From positions 1 through 64,000 of the forward strand of contig JACMKX010000169.1 of NCBI GenBank assembly GCA_014379905.1: a stretch of DNA of 64,000 nt, written 5' to 3'. The first letter of the stretch is position 1. Every line of letters begins with the position of its first letter. A program made the position numbers and the translations under genes. Below are positions 40,962-52,100 of the stretch, piece after piece. The notes beneath the pieces are model-generated. The model did no database searches, was not told where the DNA came from, and worked only from the letters and a program-made list of their open reading frames with translations. Source of the DNA: Ferruginibacter sp. GTDB lineage: Bacteria; Bacteroidota; Bacteroidia; Chitinophagales; Chitinophagaceae.

Positions 40962-41282
40962 TTGGTTATGATTGATAAGGTTAGTTTAGAAATAAAGATC
41001 ATCGAAACACTGAAGACAGTGAATGACCCTGAATTGTCGGCGGATGTTTATGAACTGGGGCTGATTTATGCTATTGATATAAGTGACAATGGCTTTGTAC
41101 ATATTAAGATGACACTGACCGCACCCGGCTGCCCGGTTGCCGGTGATATCATCATGGAAGTGGACAATAAAATCCGTGCTATTGAAGGTATAACCGATGT
41201 AAACGTGATGCTTACTTTTGACCCGCCCTGGAACAGGGAGATGATGAGTGAGGAAGCTAAACTGGAGTTGGGCTTTTTATAA
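40962..41282 (+). CDS. SUF-associated DUF59/MIP18-family protein
   Basis: 106 aa; LKTVNDPELSADVYELGLIYAI, MTLTAPGCPVAGDIIMEV, VMLTFDPPWNREMMSEEAKLELGFL. Confidence 0.95.
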   Translation: MVMIDKVSLEIKIIETLKTVNDPELSADVYELGLIYAIDISDNGFVHIKMTLTAPGCPVAGDIIMEVDNKIRAIEGITDVNVMLTFDPPWNREMMSEEAKLELGFL

Positions 41283-41324
41283 AACAAAATCCCCGTTCAT
41301 TTAATATGAACGGGGATTTTGTTT
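41282..41324. terminator. bidirectional intrinsic terminator between convergent genes
   Basis: AAACAAAATCCCCGTTCAT-TTAAT-ATGAACGGGGATTTTGTTT, 19-bp perfect stem. Confidence 0.92.
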
Positions 41325-41352
41325 ATTCGAAAAAAAATCGGAATCAATTTTA

Positions 41353-42666
41353 TTAAAACACCCAGTTAATCCAGGATTTGCCGTTAAAAGCGCTTACCAT
41401 GTCGTAAGTGGTTGCACCGGTTTGCACAAAATAATACCCGCTGGTATTGTACAACAGTGTCCTGGTTAGCCCTGCAGGACCTGTGGTAGGGTGTGTGCCA
41501 TAATTACCCAATTGTAAAAAAACAGCCCGTCCATCGGCCGTAAATGTTGGTACCCGCGGCGCGGTTCCATATATAAGGGTAAGTCCGGTTTGTGCCGGAT
41601 TAAGAAAAACAGGACCAAAAAAATCATTGGCGGGAGCGTACTTAGGCCAATAAATTAAATAGTAATAGGTATTTGGGGGGGTGCCGCTGGTGAGTGTTTG
41701 AATTCCATAAGCATCATCAACACCATTTACATGGAAGCCCTTTCTGGAAATCCAGTAGTCACTTAAGTTAGCTGCATAATCCCACCATCTTTTGGGTGCC
41801 GCAATATCCACTTTTAGCGGAATTACAATACCAGTAATGGTGGCGGCAGTTGCATTTACCGTTAAATTAATTGTTTCAGTTGCGGCGGTCCATGTTATAT
41901 TGGTAAAGCCTGGAATTGTTTGCGATCCATTTACAAGCGGGGTGGTGAAAACTATTCCACCAGGGGTAAAATAATAGCCTGTGGTAAAAGTGACCAGGTT
42001 CCCGCTTGCATCCAGCCAGCTAAAAGTAAACTTGCGGGTAAGGGGATCAATTTTAACATCATACAACTGGGTACCTATTGTTAACCGTTTGAAATAGGTT
42101 AAAATTTTATTGATGGACAAACCTATTCCCAATGCACCGGCGTTATATGCATCTTCTTCAGGCTTGCTAGCCCTTACCAACACCAGTTTACTGGCATTAA
42201 ACCTCCCTACTAATTTAATAGTATCTGTTGACCCGGAATCAAAGTAAAACTCAAAATCTGAAGAAAGGCCCGCGCCATATCCACCCCCGTTTAAAGAAGC
42301 ATCAGGGTCTGATAACACATGGAGGTAAGAATAAGTGTCAAATATCAGGCTCGGCTGTTGTAAAGCCTTTAAACGATAGCTGCTTTCTTTCAACGTAACA
42401 GCGGATGTGGTATCAAAGTCTGAAAGCATCATCACCCTGTTAACAGCATTGAACTTAAAGTAGAAACTGAAAACTCCGCCCTTGCCACTATCAGTGGTTA
42501 ACAATCCCTTCCAGCCATTTAAAGCGCCGGAAAGCTGGGATTGGTAGGCCGCAAGTTTTTCATTTAGGCGTTCGTCCGCTGATTTTTCAAATACAGCTTT
42601 ATCCTCTTTTTTACAGGAGGATATACCAACGGCTACTATAAAAATAAATATTAAAACTTTTTTCAT
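41353..42666 (-). CDS. DUF4302-like lipoprotein of SusC/D-associated locus
   Basis: 437 aa lipoprotein (VGISSCKKED); composition and position match the DUF4302 family near RagB/SusD genes. Confidence 0.75.
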   Translation of the reverse strand: MKKVLIFIFIVAVGISSCKKEDKAVFEKSADERLNEKLAAYQSQLSGALNGWKGLLTTDSGKGGVFSFYFKFNAVNRVMMLSDFDTTSAVTLKESSYRLKALQQPSLIFDTYSYLHVLSDPDASLNGGGYGAGLSSDFEFYFDSGSTDTIKLVGRFNASKLVLVRASKPEEDAYNAGALGIGLSINKILTYFKRLTIGTQLYDVKIDPLTRKFTFSWLDASGNLVTFTTGYYFTPGGIVFTTPLVNGSQTIPGFTNITWTAATETINLTVNATAATITGIVIPLKVDIAAPKRWWDYAANLSDYWISRKGFHVNGVDDAYGIQTLTSGTPPNTYYYLIYWPKYAPANDFFGPVFLNPAQTGLTLIYGTAPRVPTFTADGRAVFLQLGNYGTHPTTGPAGLTRTLLYNTSGYYFVQTGATTYDMVSAFNGKSWINWVF

Positions 42667-42700
42667 TTTGTATTTTTTAACGGGATAGTTTTTGTATCAA

Positions 42701-43615
42701 TTAATAAAGAAGGGCGTTGATTGCAGTTTTAACCCTGGTCTGCAGGCTGTAAAAATCAATATTCCAGGCCTGTTTAAAATAACTCACCACTGCAGATTCT
42801 TTCTGTCTTAATCTTGCTTTTGCTACCGCGGCAGTAGTTCCGTTAGGGGTTGTACCGGTATAATTTATGCTATTAACTAAGTTTTCGAACCAGGGGCGTC
42901 CTTTAACAAGCATCAATGAAACCATTTCCGCCCAATCTTCCCCTTTCTGCGAAATTGAATATTGTGATATAAAACCATCATATAATGCTTCCTGCGGATT
43001 AACGTTTGTCCAGTCTGAGGTATAAGCACTTGCACTTGACTGGCTGAATTCAGTTGGGATCTTTACATTCTGATCCAGTATATGTGCGTATTCATGCTGG
43101 ATAGTATGAAACATTTCAATCACCGTACTGGTATCACTTAACGTATAACCTGGCATTCCTTTAATCCTAAAGTTATTTAAAACATATAAAACAACTTTCC
43201 GGCCACCTTCAGCGGTACCTAAGGTAATAGATCCATCACTATTGTAAGATGCGCTTCCAACCAGGTCAAAAAATTTAGGACTTACATTTTTAAAGAAGGG
43301 CAGGCCTGCTTCTTTAACATATGGGTTGATCCATCCCTTTGCAATTGAACTTAATGCAGGGATTACTTTTTCCTCTTTAGGTGGTACAAGCGTCCTGTTT
43401 AAAGAAAGTTCAAACTGGTCCCATTTATATTTAACGGCAATATTATATGGAGCGGTTAAACTGTCATATATCCATTTATCTATTGCACCAGGTGCCCAGG
43501 TATCGCCTCCGAGACCGGGAATATTTTCAACACTCCCCAACGGATCTTCCTTTTTACAGGAGGTGATAAAGAGTCCGAATGATAATCCGATTAATATTAT
43601 TTTTAATGCTTTCAT
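42701..43615 (-). CDS. substrate import-associated zinc metallohydrolase lipoprotein
   Basis: 304 aa lipoprotein (LFITSCKKED) with HExxH motif TIQHEYAHILDQ; next to SusD. Confidence 0.85.
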   Translation of the reverse strand: MKALKIILIGLSFGLFITSCKKEDPLGSVENIPGLGGDTWAPGAIDKWIYDSLTAPYNIAVKYKWDQFELSLNRTLVPPKEEKVIPALSSIAKGWINPYVKEAGLPFFKNVSPKFFDLVGSASYNSDGSITLGTAEGGRKVVLYVLNNFRIKGMPGYTLSDTSTVIEMFHTIQHEYAHILDQNVKIPTEFSQSSASAYTSDWTNVNPQEALYDGFISQYSISQKGEDWAEMVSLMLVKGRPWFENLVNSINYTGTTPNGTTAAVAKARLRQKESAVVSYFKQAWNIDFYSLQTRVKTAINALLY

Positions 43616-43644
43616 ATTATAGTTATAACAGTTTAAATTAATTT

Positions 43645-45120
43645 TTATCTTGGGTTAGGCGCTAATCCGGCAAGAGAAGTTGATGGTGGTATTTGTATTA
43701 CTTTACGCAAATCATCCGCAGCCAGCGTAGCTATAACAGTTCCCGTGCCTCCCGGCACTGTTGGAGAGGCAGTATGAACAACCGGTAATTTGTACCGCAA
43801 TATATCAAACCAACGCAATCCTTCATGTATAAACTCGGCCCTTTTATAATATAGAATGGCTTGTATTAAACCATCCTTTATTGCGGTTGTTCCGAAAGTG
43901 GTATTAATTTTAGCTTCAGTAATACTATGGGTAGTTGCTGAATAGTTAGTAATTCTTGCACTCGCATAGGTATTTAAATCGGCAACGGCGCCCGCCGTGT
44001 TATTCAGGTAGGTATATGCTTCAGCACGGTTAAATAATACTTCTTCTACCGAAAATAAAGGAACCATCACGTAAGGATAACCTATCTCCGCATTTACAGA
44101 TACTTTTACAAAATATTCATCAATTTTCGGAATCAGTTTGTTATCACCTAAGGAGTACTGGGAGAAAGCAAAATTACCACCCGTTAAGCGATCTGGTCTC
44201 GGGAAAATCAGGTTTTGTTTATTGGCATCCACACCATAGCGGCTGCTGTAATAATAGCGGGCCCATAAAGACTGTGTTTCAACTATCAGCAGGTTGGCAT
44301 TTTCTGAGGCTTTGGCATAAATTTTAAATAATTCGGTTACATCAGTTATATTTTTATAGGTAGTATTCCAGCCTCTTAAATTCGTAACAAAATTATTACC
44401 GGGAACTGCGAGGTCTGCATATTGCACCACTTTGGCATAGTCCTTTTTAAACAGGTAGTAACGGCAGGCAAAGGCATAGGCGGCAGCTTTATTGAAATGA
44501 TATTTCGGCACATCGTAAACGTTATCCTTAATTAAGGGAATACCTTCGAGTAAATCTTTCTCTATCATATCGTACACGTACTGCACAGTTTTCCTTTCGT
44601 ACTGCCTGATAAAAACATTTTCAGGTTGGGTTACATATGGTATGCCTGCATCTGTTGCTGCTGTAGCAACATCATAAAATTTAGAAAAAAAGTTAACCAG
44701 CATAAAATGCGCATAAGCCCTCGCAACAAGAGCCTCACCTTTTTGGGCGATATAATCATTGGGATTATCCGCCTTGCCAATGGTTTGCAATGCCTGGTTT
44801 GCTGCGGCGATAGCTGTGTAACATCCATACCAGTATGATTCAGGAGAGTCCTGCTGGTTTTCCTTGGTATCAATAAAATAGAACGGGTCATGAATTACGT
44901 TGTCACTTCCACCGGAACCTAAATCCGCAACATTATCCGACATGGTTTCTGCAAATGCCTGGTAATTACTTTGTGGATAAGCAGTTCCTAATAATTGTGA
45001 TACCTTTTCCGGTGTATTAACTTTTGCCCTGTTGTCTGGTTCTTTATCCAGATATTTATTACAACCCACACCGGCAGTAATCAGTAAACAACAGGATGCG
45101 TATAAAAAAATTTGTTTCAT
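43645..45120 (-). CDS. RagB/SusD-family nutrient-binding outer membrane lipoprotein
   Basis: 491 aa; LLITAGVGCNKYLDKEPDNRAKVNTPEKVSQLLGTAYP... C-terminal RAEFIHEGLRWFDILRYKLPV. Confidence 0.95.
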   Translation of the reverse strand: MKQIFLYASCCLLITAGVGCNKYLDKEPDNRAKVNTPEKVSQLLGTAYPQSNYQAFAETMSDNVADLGSGGSDNVIHDPFYFIDTKENQQDSPESYWYGCYTAIAAANQALQTIGKADNPNDYIAQKGEALVARAYAHFMLVNFFSKFYDVATAATDAGIPYVTQPENVFIRQYERKTVQYVYDMIEKDLLEGIPLIKDNVYDVPKYHFNKAAAYAFACRYYLFKKDYAKVVQYADLAVPGNNFVTNLRGWNTTYKNITDVTELFKIYAKASENANLLIVETQSLWARYYYSSRYGVDANKQNLIFPRPDRLTGGNFAFSQYSLGDNKLIPKIDEYFVKVSVNAEIGYPYVMVPLFSVEEVLFNRAEAYTYLNNTAGAVADLNTYASARITNYSATTHSITEAKINTTFGTTAIKDGLIQAILYYKRAEFIHEGLRWFDILRYKLPVVHTASPTVPGGTGTVIATLAADDLRKVIQIPPSTSLAGLAPNPR

Positions 45121-45129
45121 ATTTTCGAT

Positions 45130-48100
45130 TTAAAGTCCCGCTTTTAGTGAAAGGGTAAATTGTTTTTGAATAGGTTGGGCAACACCGCCGGTATTAAAAA
45201 ATTCAGGATCCTGTCCCTTTAATTTTGGATCCGCATAAATTAACCAGGGATTTGCTGAAACTGCGGTAAAAGATAAAGAATTTAATCCAATCTTTTTTAA
45301 TGAATTCTTATCTAAATTATAAGACAGTGACACGGTTTTTAACCGCACAAAACCGCCATCAGCAACTCTTTCTGTTGAATAATTATAATTGTTATAAGGA
45401 GCGGCGCCGCTTGCATTAACTAAATAACGCTCGTAAGCATCCAGCACAGAAGGAACATTGGTTACCAGTTCGTCTCCCGGCATAACCCACCTGTCTAAAA
45501 ACTCTTTGGGCATAGCATCAAAATCAGAATAAGATGTCCTGAATGCAGGATATAACCTGATCTTATTACCGGCCTGGTAAGTAACGAAAATATTTAGTGA
45601 AAAGGATTTGTAGTTAAAAGTATTTGAAAACCCACCAGTAAATTTAGGATCTACAGAACCTTCAAATACAAGATTGGATATGCCTTCATCCTGTAAATAA
45701 ACATTGGTACTTACCTCGCCTTTTTCGTTGATATACGTTGGTACGCCTGACCGGTGATCTAAACCTTTATACTTAATTGAAAATAAACTGTTAACAGGGT
45801 ATCCCAATGTGTTACCACCTTCTGATTTAACCAGGTCGAATATAATGGGCTGGTTTCTGGCATTGGTTATTTTAGTGGTGTTATAACCAAAAGTGATATT
45901 GGTTCTCCATCCCCAGTTTTTTGCACGAATTATAGTGCCGCCTATCAATGCCTCTGCACCATGGGCTTTCATATCCGCATAATTGGCTGCTTTCAGCGAT
46001 TCCCCGCCAATACCACCCGTTTTAATTACACTGATCAGGTCAAAACTCCTCCTTTGGTATACATCCAAACTCACATTAATCTTTCCTTTAAATAGCCCTG
46101 CATCCAAACCAATATTTGTCTGGTAATTTTTTTCCCAGGTAAGGTCGGAGTTTTCCAGGTTTGCGATTTGAATAACCGATTCTCTTTCGGTAGGGAAGGT
46201 CCTGTTAGTGGTAAGACTTCTTAAAACAACACCAGAGTTGGTTGCCGGCCCAAGACTGGCAGTAAGACCATAACTCGCCCTCAATTTCATATAACTGATC
46301 GAGTTAACGTTTTGAAGAAATGATTCTTCATCAATATTCCACGCTCCTCCAAAACTCCAGGTGGGCAGCCACCTCGCTTCTTTGGATGAACCTAATTTAT
46401 TTGAGCCATCGTACCTTACAGTACCATAAAAATTATATTTTTTATTATAAGTATACTGACCATTCAGGTAGAATGCTGCAAAGCGGTCATACTCCTTATT
46501 CATTCCATAATAAACGAAATTTGATTCAATGGTTTGTTTAAGGATCCGGTAATCAACAAAGGGGATGCCGCCGTTATCATACTGGTAACCATAACCTGTA
46601 TTGGAAAAATTCTGACGGTCGGCGGATTTTACCTGCTGGCCCAGCAAAACAGTGATTGTGTGTTTATCGCGGATGGTATTGGTATAGTTTAAACTGTTCC
46701 TTATGTCAAAAGAAAGCAGTCTGTCTTCTGTGCGGTTATAAAAACCACCATAGGGCAACACTACAACAGGTGGTGCGGAAGGATTATCAGGATCGGTATA
46801 TAAAAATTTATTGGCAGCGGCCATAGTTGCATTGTCGTTGGCCCTGTAAGCATTTGCCATATTTGCGTTTTCTGTTATCTGGTGCTCGCGGGTTGATTTT
46901 ACATAGCGCAAAGCCCCAATAAACTCATAACGTAAATGCTTAGTGATCTTATATCCAAGTTCACCCTGTAATTTCAAATCAATAACACTCAGATCGAGCG
47001 TATTATTCCTTACTTCGTCTATAATATTAAAAGGGGCGAAATTTCTCCTGAAATATTCCAGGTTACCATTGTCGTCGTAAGCGGTTAATGTACGGCTTGT
47101 ATTTAAAGCATAACTGAAAGGATTGATATCAAAATCACGGTCAAACTGACCTGATACAGGATTGCTTACCCTGCTTAATGCCCCGGGTGCTTTTTGCTGG
47201 CGCACAGAGGCAACCGTCATAAAGCCGGCGGATAATTTATCGGAAAAATTATAGTTGTTACGGAAGTTTAGCGTATATCGTTTTACATTGTCAGCTATCG
47301 TCCAGCCATTGTCGTTATAAAAACTGGTAGAGAAAAAACTTTGTGATTTGTCTGTTCCGGAAGAAATACTTAATGCATGTTCCTGGATAAGTGAATTGCG
47401 AAATAAGATATCGAACCAGTCTGTATTGGCACGACCGTACTTTTTTAAAAACGCGGATTTCGCTTCAGTTGTGTTCATTAAAGCAAAATTACCATTGGCA
47501 TCTGGTATATTGATAAGGTCGAACATTTTTCCATATACTCCATAATTAGAACCACTCAGTATATTCGGGGTTAATATCCCTTTCCTTTCCAGCTCTCCAA
47601 GAACAGAGAGTTGTTGCGCGGAATTCATGATGTTATAATTACTGTATTGTGGTTTTAACTGGGTACTGAAATTAGCCGTATAATTAATGGAAGGTTTGCC
47701 GGCCTTTCCTTTTTTTGTGGTAATTACAACAACACCATTCATCGCCCTGGCTCCATATAAAGCGGTTGCTGCGGCATCTTTTAAAATGTCAAAACTTTCT
47801 ATATCATTTGCGTTGATACCTGCAACAGAGGAGCCTAATAGGGTAGATGGGTCACCACTCGACAACTGGTCGTTCGATATATTTATGATATCTTCTAAAA
47901 CCACACCGTCTACCACCCATAATGGTTTATTATCCCCATTTATAGAAGTAGCACCACGCACACGCACTTTTGGGGCGCTTCCGAAAGTGCTGGACACGTT
48001 TTGAACAGATACCCCTGCCGCACGTCCTTCAAGCATACGGCTTACGTCTACAACACCATCTATCTTTACATCTTCGGCCTTTAATGTAACGGCCGCTCCC

Positions 48101-48510
48101 GTAAATTTCTTTTTGTCAATTCTTTGAAAACCCGTTACTACCACATCCTGCATGCTGGCTAATTCTACCCGCATCACAAGATTAAATGAAGTTTGCCTGG
48201 CCGACAGCCTTACTTCCTGGGTCTGTAGCCCAACATTACTCACCACCAAAACAGCCCTTTCCGCAACGCTGTTCAGGGTGAAATCACCGGAACTATTGGT
48301 ACTGGTGCCTATTTTTGTGCCTTTTACCGCTACCGATACACCTCCCAGCGGAGTTCCCACTGAGTCTGTTATTTTACCGCGTACCGTGCGGTTTTGTGCA
48401 TGCAATGCAGTTCCTGAAACGAGGAAAAAAATGATTAGATTGAGGAGGCAAATAAATTTATTAAAATTTATCTTTCGATCATTGGGGAACCCCAACGCAT
48501 TTCTTGTCAT
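45130..48510 (-). CDS. SusC/RagA-family TonB-linked outer membrane protein
   Basis: 1126 aa; QNRTVRGKITDSVGTPLGGVSVAVKGTKIGTSTN, DILKDAAATALYGARAMNGVVVITTKKGKAG, C-terminal barrel. Confidence 0.97.
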   Translation of the reverse strand: MTRNALGFPNDRKINFNKFICLLNLIIFFLVSGTALHAQNRTVRGKITDSVGTPLGGVSVAVKGTKIGTSTNSSGDFTLNSVAERAVLVVSNVGLQTQEVRLSARQTSFNLVMRVELASMQDVVVTGFQRIDKKKFTGAAVTLKAEDVKIDGVVDVSRMLEGRAAGVSVQNVSSTFGSAPKVRVRGATSINGDNKPLWVVDGVVLEDIINISNDQLSSGDPSTLLGSSVAGINANDIESFDILKDAAATALYGARAMNGVVVITTKKGKAGKPSINYTANFSTQLKPQYSNYNIMNSAQQLSVLGELERKGILTPNILSGSNYGVYGKMFDLINIPDANGNFALMNTTEAKSAFLKKYGRANTDWFDILFRNSLIQEHALSISSGTDKSQSFFSTSFYNDNGWTIADNVKRYTLNFRNNYNFSDKLSAGFMTVASVRQQKAPGALSRVSNPVSGQFDRDFDINPFSYALNTSRTLTAYDDNGNLEYFRRNFAPFNIIDEVRNNTLDLSVIDLKLQGELGYKITKHLRYEFIGALRYVKSTREHQITENANMANAYRANDNATMAAANKFLYTDPDNPSAPPVVVLPYGGFYNRTEDRLLSFDIRNSLNYTNTIRDKHTITVLLGQQVKSADRQNFSNTGYGYQYDNGGIPFVDYRILKQTIESNFVYYGMNKEYDRFAAFYLNGQYTYNKKYNFYGTVRYDGSNKLGSSKEARWLPTWSFGGAWNIDEESFLQNVNSISYMKLRASYGLTASLGPATNSGVVLRSLTTNRTFPTERESVIQIANLENSDLTWEKNYQTNIGLDAGLFKGKINVSLDVYQRRSFDLISVIKTGGIGGESLKAANYADMKAHGAEALIGGTIIRAKNWGWRTNITFGYNTTKITNARNQPIIFDLVKSEGGNTLGYPVNSLFSIKYKGLDHRSGVPTYINEKGEVSTNVYLQDEGISNLVFEGSVDPKFTGGFSNTFNYKSFSLNIFVTYQAGNKIRLYPAFRTSYSDFDAMPKEFLDRWVMPGDELVTNVPSVLDAYERYLVNASGAAPYNNYNYSTERVADGGFVRLKTVSLSYNLDKNSLKKIGLNSLSFTAVSANPWLIYADPKLKGQDPEFFNTGGVAQPIQKQFTLSLKAGL

Positions 48511-48882
48511 AAGCTTTCTTTGATTGTTTTTTCAAAAATATGTGTTAACATTTGATAAACCCAAAAAAATTAGATATTTAAATTTTTAACCTATAAGTAA
48601 ATCCCGATACAGTGGATAAAAAAATAAATTATTAACGAATCAGGCAGATATTAATTTTTATTTTAACAGCTTTACCATATTACCCGGCTACATTTTCCAG
48701 GTGAACTTGCCTGAATGATTGATGATCGTCACCCTTTTTTTAGGCTGTTAAAAATTATTGTTATTAAATACGGACTTACTTAAACAACTTGATAAAACCG
48801 GCTATTTCGTACTGATAAATTATATGCCTCCGTAAGATGGTGCTAAGATTATCTTAAATTATTAGAAATTGAAGTTGTTATA

Positions 48883-49080
48883 GTGTTAAATGAGTTGGTT
48901 AATTCAAAAAACGCTGCATTAAAACTTAAAAAAATGTATTATCCGGGGAAAAAGATATCATTTCCTGTAACTATGAAAACCGGAAAAATCGAACCGCTAT
49001 GTGTGAAAATAATGTACCCCACAGAACGGGACCCGAATTTTATGGTCTATGAAAAGAATAGCTATTATTACCAAACGTAA
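48883..49080 (+). CDS. possible small hypothetical protein
   Basis: 65-aa ORF in an otherwise empty gap; no family recognised. Confidence 0.25.
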   Translation: MLNELVNSKNAALKLKKMYYPGKKISFPVTMKTGKIEPLCVKIMYPTERDPNFMVYEKNSYYYQT

Positions 49081-49108
49081 ACACCCCCCGTTTTACCCGG
49101 AGGGTGTT
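49080..49108. terminator. hairpin terminator downstream of giant T9SS gene
   Basis: AACACCCCCC...GGAGGGTGTT; homologous hairpin at 62199-62229 downstream of the paralogue. Confidence 0.65.
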
Positions 49109-49140
49109 GCTATGCAATCATTCATTTCATCCGTCCCACA

Positions 49141-52100
49141 TTACTGAATTACCAGGCTGATGATAGTTTTGCCTTTACCCGGATCCGTTATCTCCAGGTT
49201 ATACATTCCTTTAGCAATATCATTTGCCAGGATTATTTTTTCTGTTGCATTACCACCCGAATGGGTAAACCCTTTGAGAAAAAGCGACTGCCCAATGGTG
49301 TTCAATAAACGAATTTTATATTTGCCGGGCACCATATTGTTGAATTGCAGGCCGATTACCCCGCCAGTTACAGGGTTTGGATAAACCTCCATTCCGCCAG
49401 GTACTTTTCCTATATTGACTTTTACTATTTTACTATAAGCCGCGGTACCATCCCTGTCAACGTTTTTGATTCGATAAAAATTATCCCCGTTTGCCGCATG
49501 CAGGTCTAACCAGTTATAAGTAGTCGCGGTATTATTGGGGTCTGTAACGTGCTGTGTATTTACCTTAGTGAAATTGCTGCCATCCAAGGATTTTTCCACT
49601 TCGTAACGATCTACATTCAACTGGTTTTCCACCTTCCAGCTTACCGCTATATTTTCGCCCTGTTGCCTGGCGATTACATCACTAAAGGTAACGGGCAAGG
49701 CCCCCGACTGTTTAAACACCAGGCGGAACCGCGTGGAATTAATGGAGGCTGCATCGCTATTGATGGTGAAATTATAATCAGTAATGCCTTCCAGGGTTAC
49801 CGGGGTGGCCATACCCGTGTAATGGTCTTCCAAAAACGCCAGCAGGTTTGGCTGGTGAAGATCATTTGCCTTAAATACCAACTGGTAATTTCTTTTAGTG
49901 GATTGGGTTAATTTTAAAAACAAGGTATCGGTTGTAACGATCAGTGGCCTTCTTTCAATGGATAGGGCAGTCCCATTTCTTGGCAAACTAAAGGTTTCAT
50001 TGATATTGGTAAACTTAACGGCATCCTGGAAATCAACTCCTGCATTGTAACCACTGGCAAATTCTGCCACCACACCATCCGCCGGTATGGTTGAATTATC
50101 CGCTTCAGCGAGGTTCAATATTATTTCCATAGATTTTACCTGGTTCAAAGGCCGGAAAGCTGCATTATGGCTCACACTGGTTTTGCTGCTTTCAAAAAAG
50201 GTTAAGCTGGCCGCAGAAGCCGTGTCTGTCAATACAAAGAAGGCCTGGCTCGACTGGATATTTTTATCCTGCAAACTGCCCGGAGGTGATGTTATGTACG
50301 TTCCGTCACTATTAAATAACAAGGTTACATAACCGCCCAGGAGGTTCAGTTTAGCATCCCAGGTATAAAATAAATTTGCTACATGGGATCTTTGCACATT
50401 ATTGAAATCAACAGGTGATGCATATGGATTTACCATCAACGAATAGGCATTGAGTGTGCCCGAAGCAGTAAATATCTGCTTACCCGTTTGCAATATCCCT
50501 GTACTTTTTAAAGTGGTTGCACTGCTGTTACCGGCATATAAATTATTGGGGTGCCTGTCACCACGGACAAAAACAAAATAACCCATATTAGCGGCATTAC
50601 TGGTAATACCTGACAGGTTGGTATTCCTGGTATCGGTAACATTTGAAAATCCCTGGGTAGCTGCATTAAACATTTTCATGGAAATAGTATTGAATGCGCT
50701 AACGTCTAATCCGTTAGTGGCAGGTTGGGGGTTAGGCCCTGTAATGAACATGCCCTTGCCGGCTTCATAAACGCCCCCGTTCTGCCACGAATTAAAAATT
50801 GAACCTGTAGCAGACAGCGGTGCGGTCAATAAACGCCATGCACGTTTGTTGGGTATAAACCTTTCCACCGTCACATTACCGTTAATATAACTTGTTGGAT
50901 TGCCAGCACCATCAACGGGTAGCGGCGCTACAATTGCGGTAGAAGCGGCTGTTGATTTTAAAATAAGAAAATCGCTTATTGTAAGTGTTTTACCACTGCT
51001 TCCCACAGTTAAAGTGCCGGTTATGGTATCCGCCCCCGAGAGGGTAACATTATTATTGATTACTAAGTTTAGCAGGCTGTTGCCGGTAAATGCGTTAGCA
51101 GGAATGGTTTGCGGTGCTGATCCATTCATCTCTATGGTTCCGCCTGAAACATCAAATGTTCCTGCATTACTGATTGACCCGGCTATTTGCAGGGATGCAC
51201 CAGTTACTGTTAATGATGCGCCATTTTGAATAGTAATATTATTTATCGCGTTGGTAGTACCCATGACCGGGTAAATAGGCAAGCCAGTCGAAATTAGTAC
51301 ATCAGTAGTTGAAGCCGGTACAGCGCATGACCAGTTACTGGCATTGTTCCAATCAGCATTTGTAGTGCCTGTCCACGTGCCGGCAGTGCCGATTATTACC
51401 GGTGAAGTCGTTTGAAATTGTGAACATCCTGCCGAAGCAGGAATGGTATAATTTACCAGGTAGTTTCCCACCGTACTTGCACCTAAATTAATGGCGCCGG
51501 TGGTGGAATTAATGGATAAAGACGGATCGGAAGAAAAAGTTCCTGAGGAAGCGTCCGTAACTGTAACAGTTGCAGTACCGGCATTTGAACAATAAGGGGA
51601 ACCTGTATAAGAAAAAGCAGTACCCCTGTTGCAAATTTCTCCTATGGAAAAATCTCCGAAGGAGGTAATAGCGGTTGCCTGAATATTGGTGGCATTGGCC
51701 GAAGCTATACCCGGCAACGCCCACGAAGAACCATTATAAAGCCCCACGCCAAAATTGGAAGTGGCGGCCCCACCATCAATATCAGGCGCAACAAAATTGC
51801 AGGTAGCGGAATAATTGTTAAAAATGATACCCGAATTGGTTAATGTCCAGAACCGGTTCACGCTTTTAGTTGGATTAATAATGGAACTGCTGATATTGGG
51901 ATGATCGCCTGCAGTGGTAAATGCAATTAAATTTCCTGCGGTGGTAACATTTGAAAATGCAATTGAAACAGGGGTAAAGCTTAAGGCATCACCTATTTCA
52001 AATGTTTTTCCGGTTGCCCCGGTTGCTATATTTTTCTGTATTTTACCGTTTACCCACCCGGTGTTTTGAGCAGCGCCGGTAACCGTTCCTGATGATGGAA

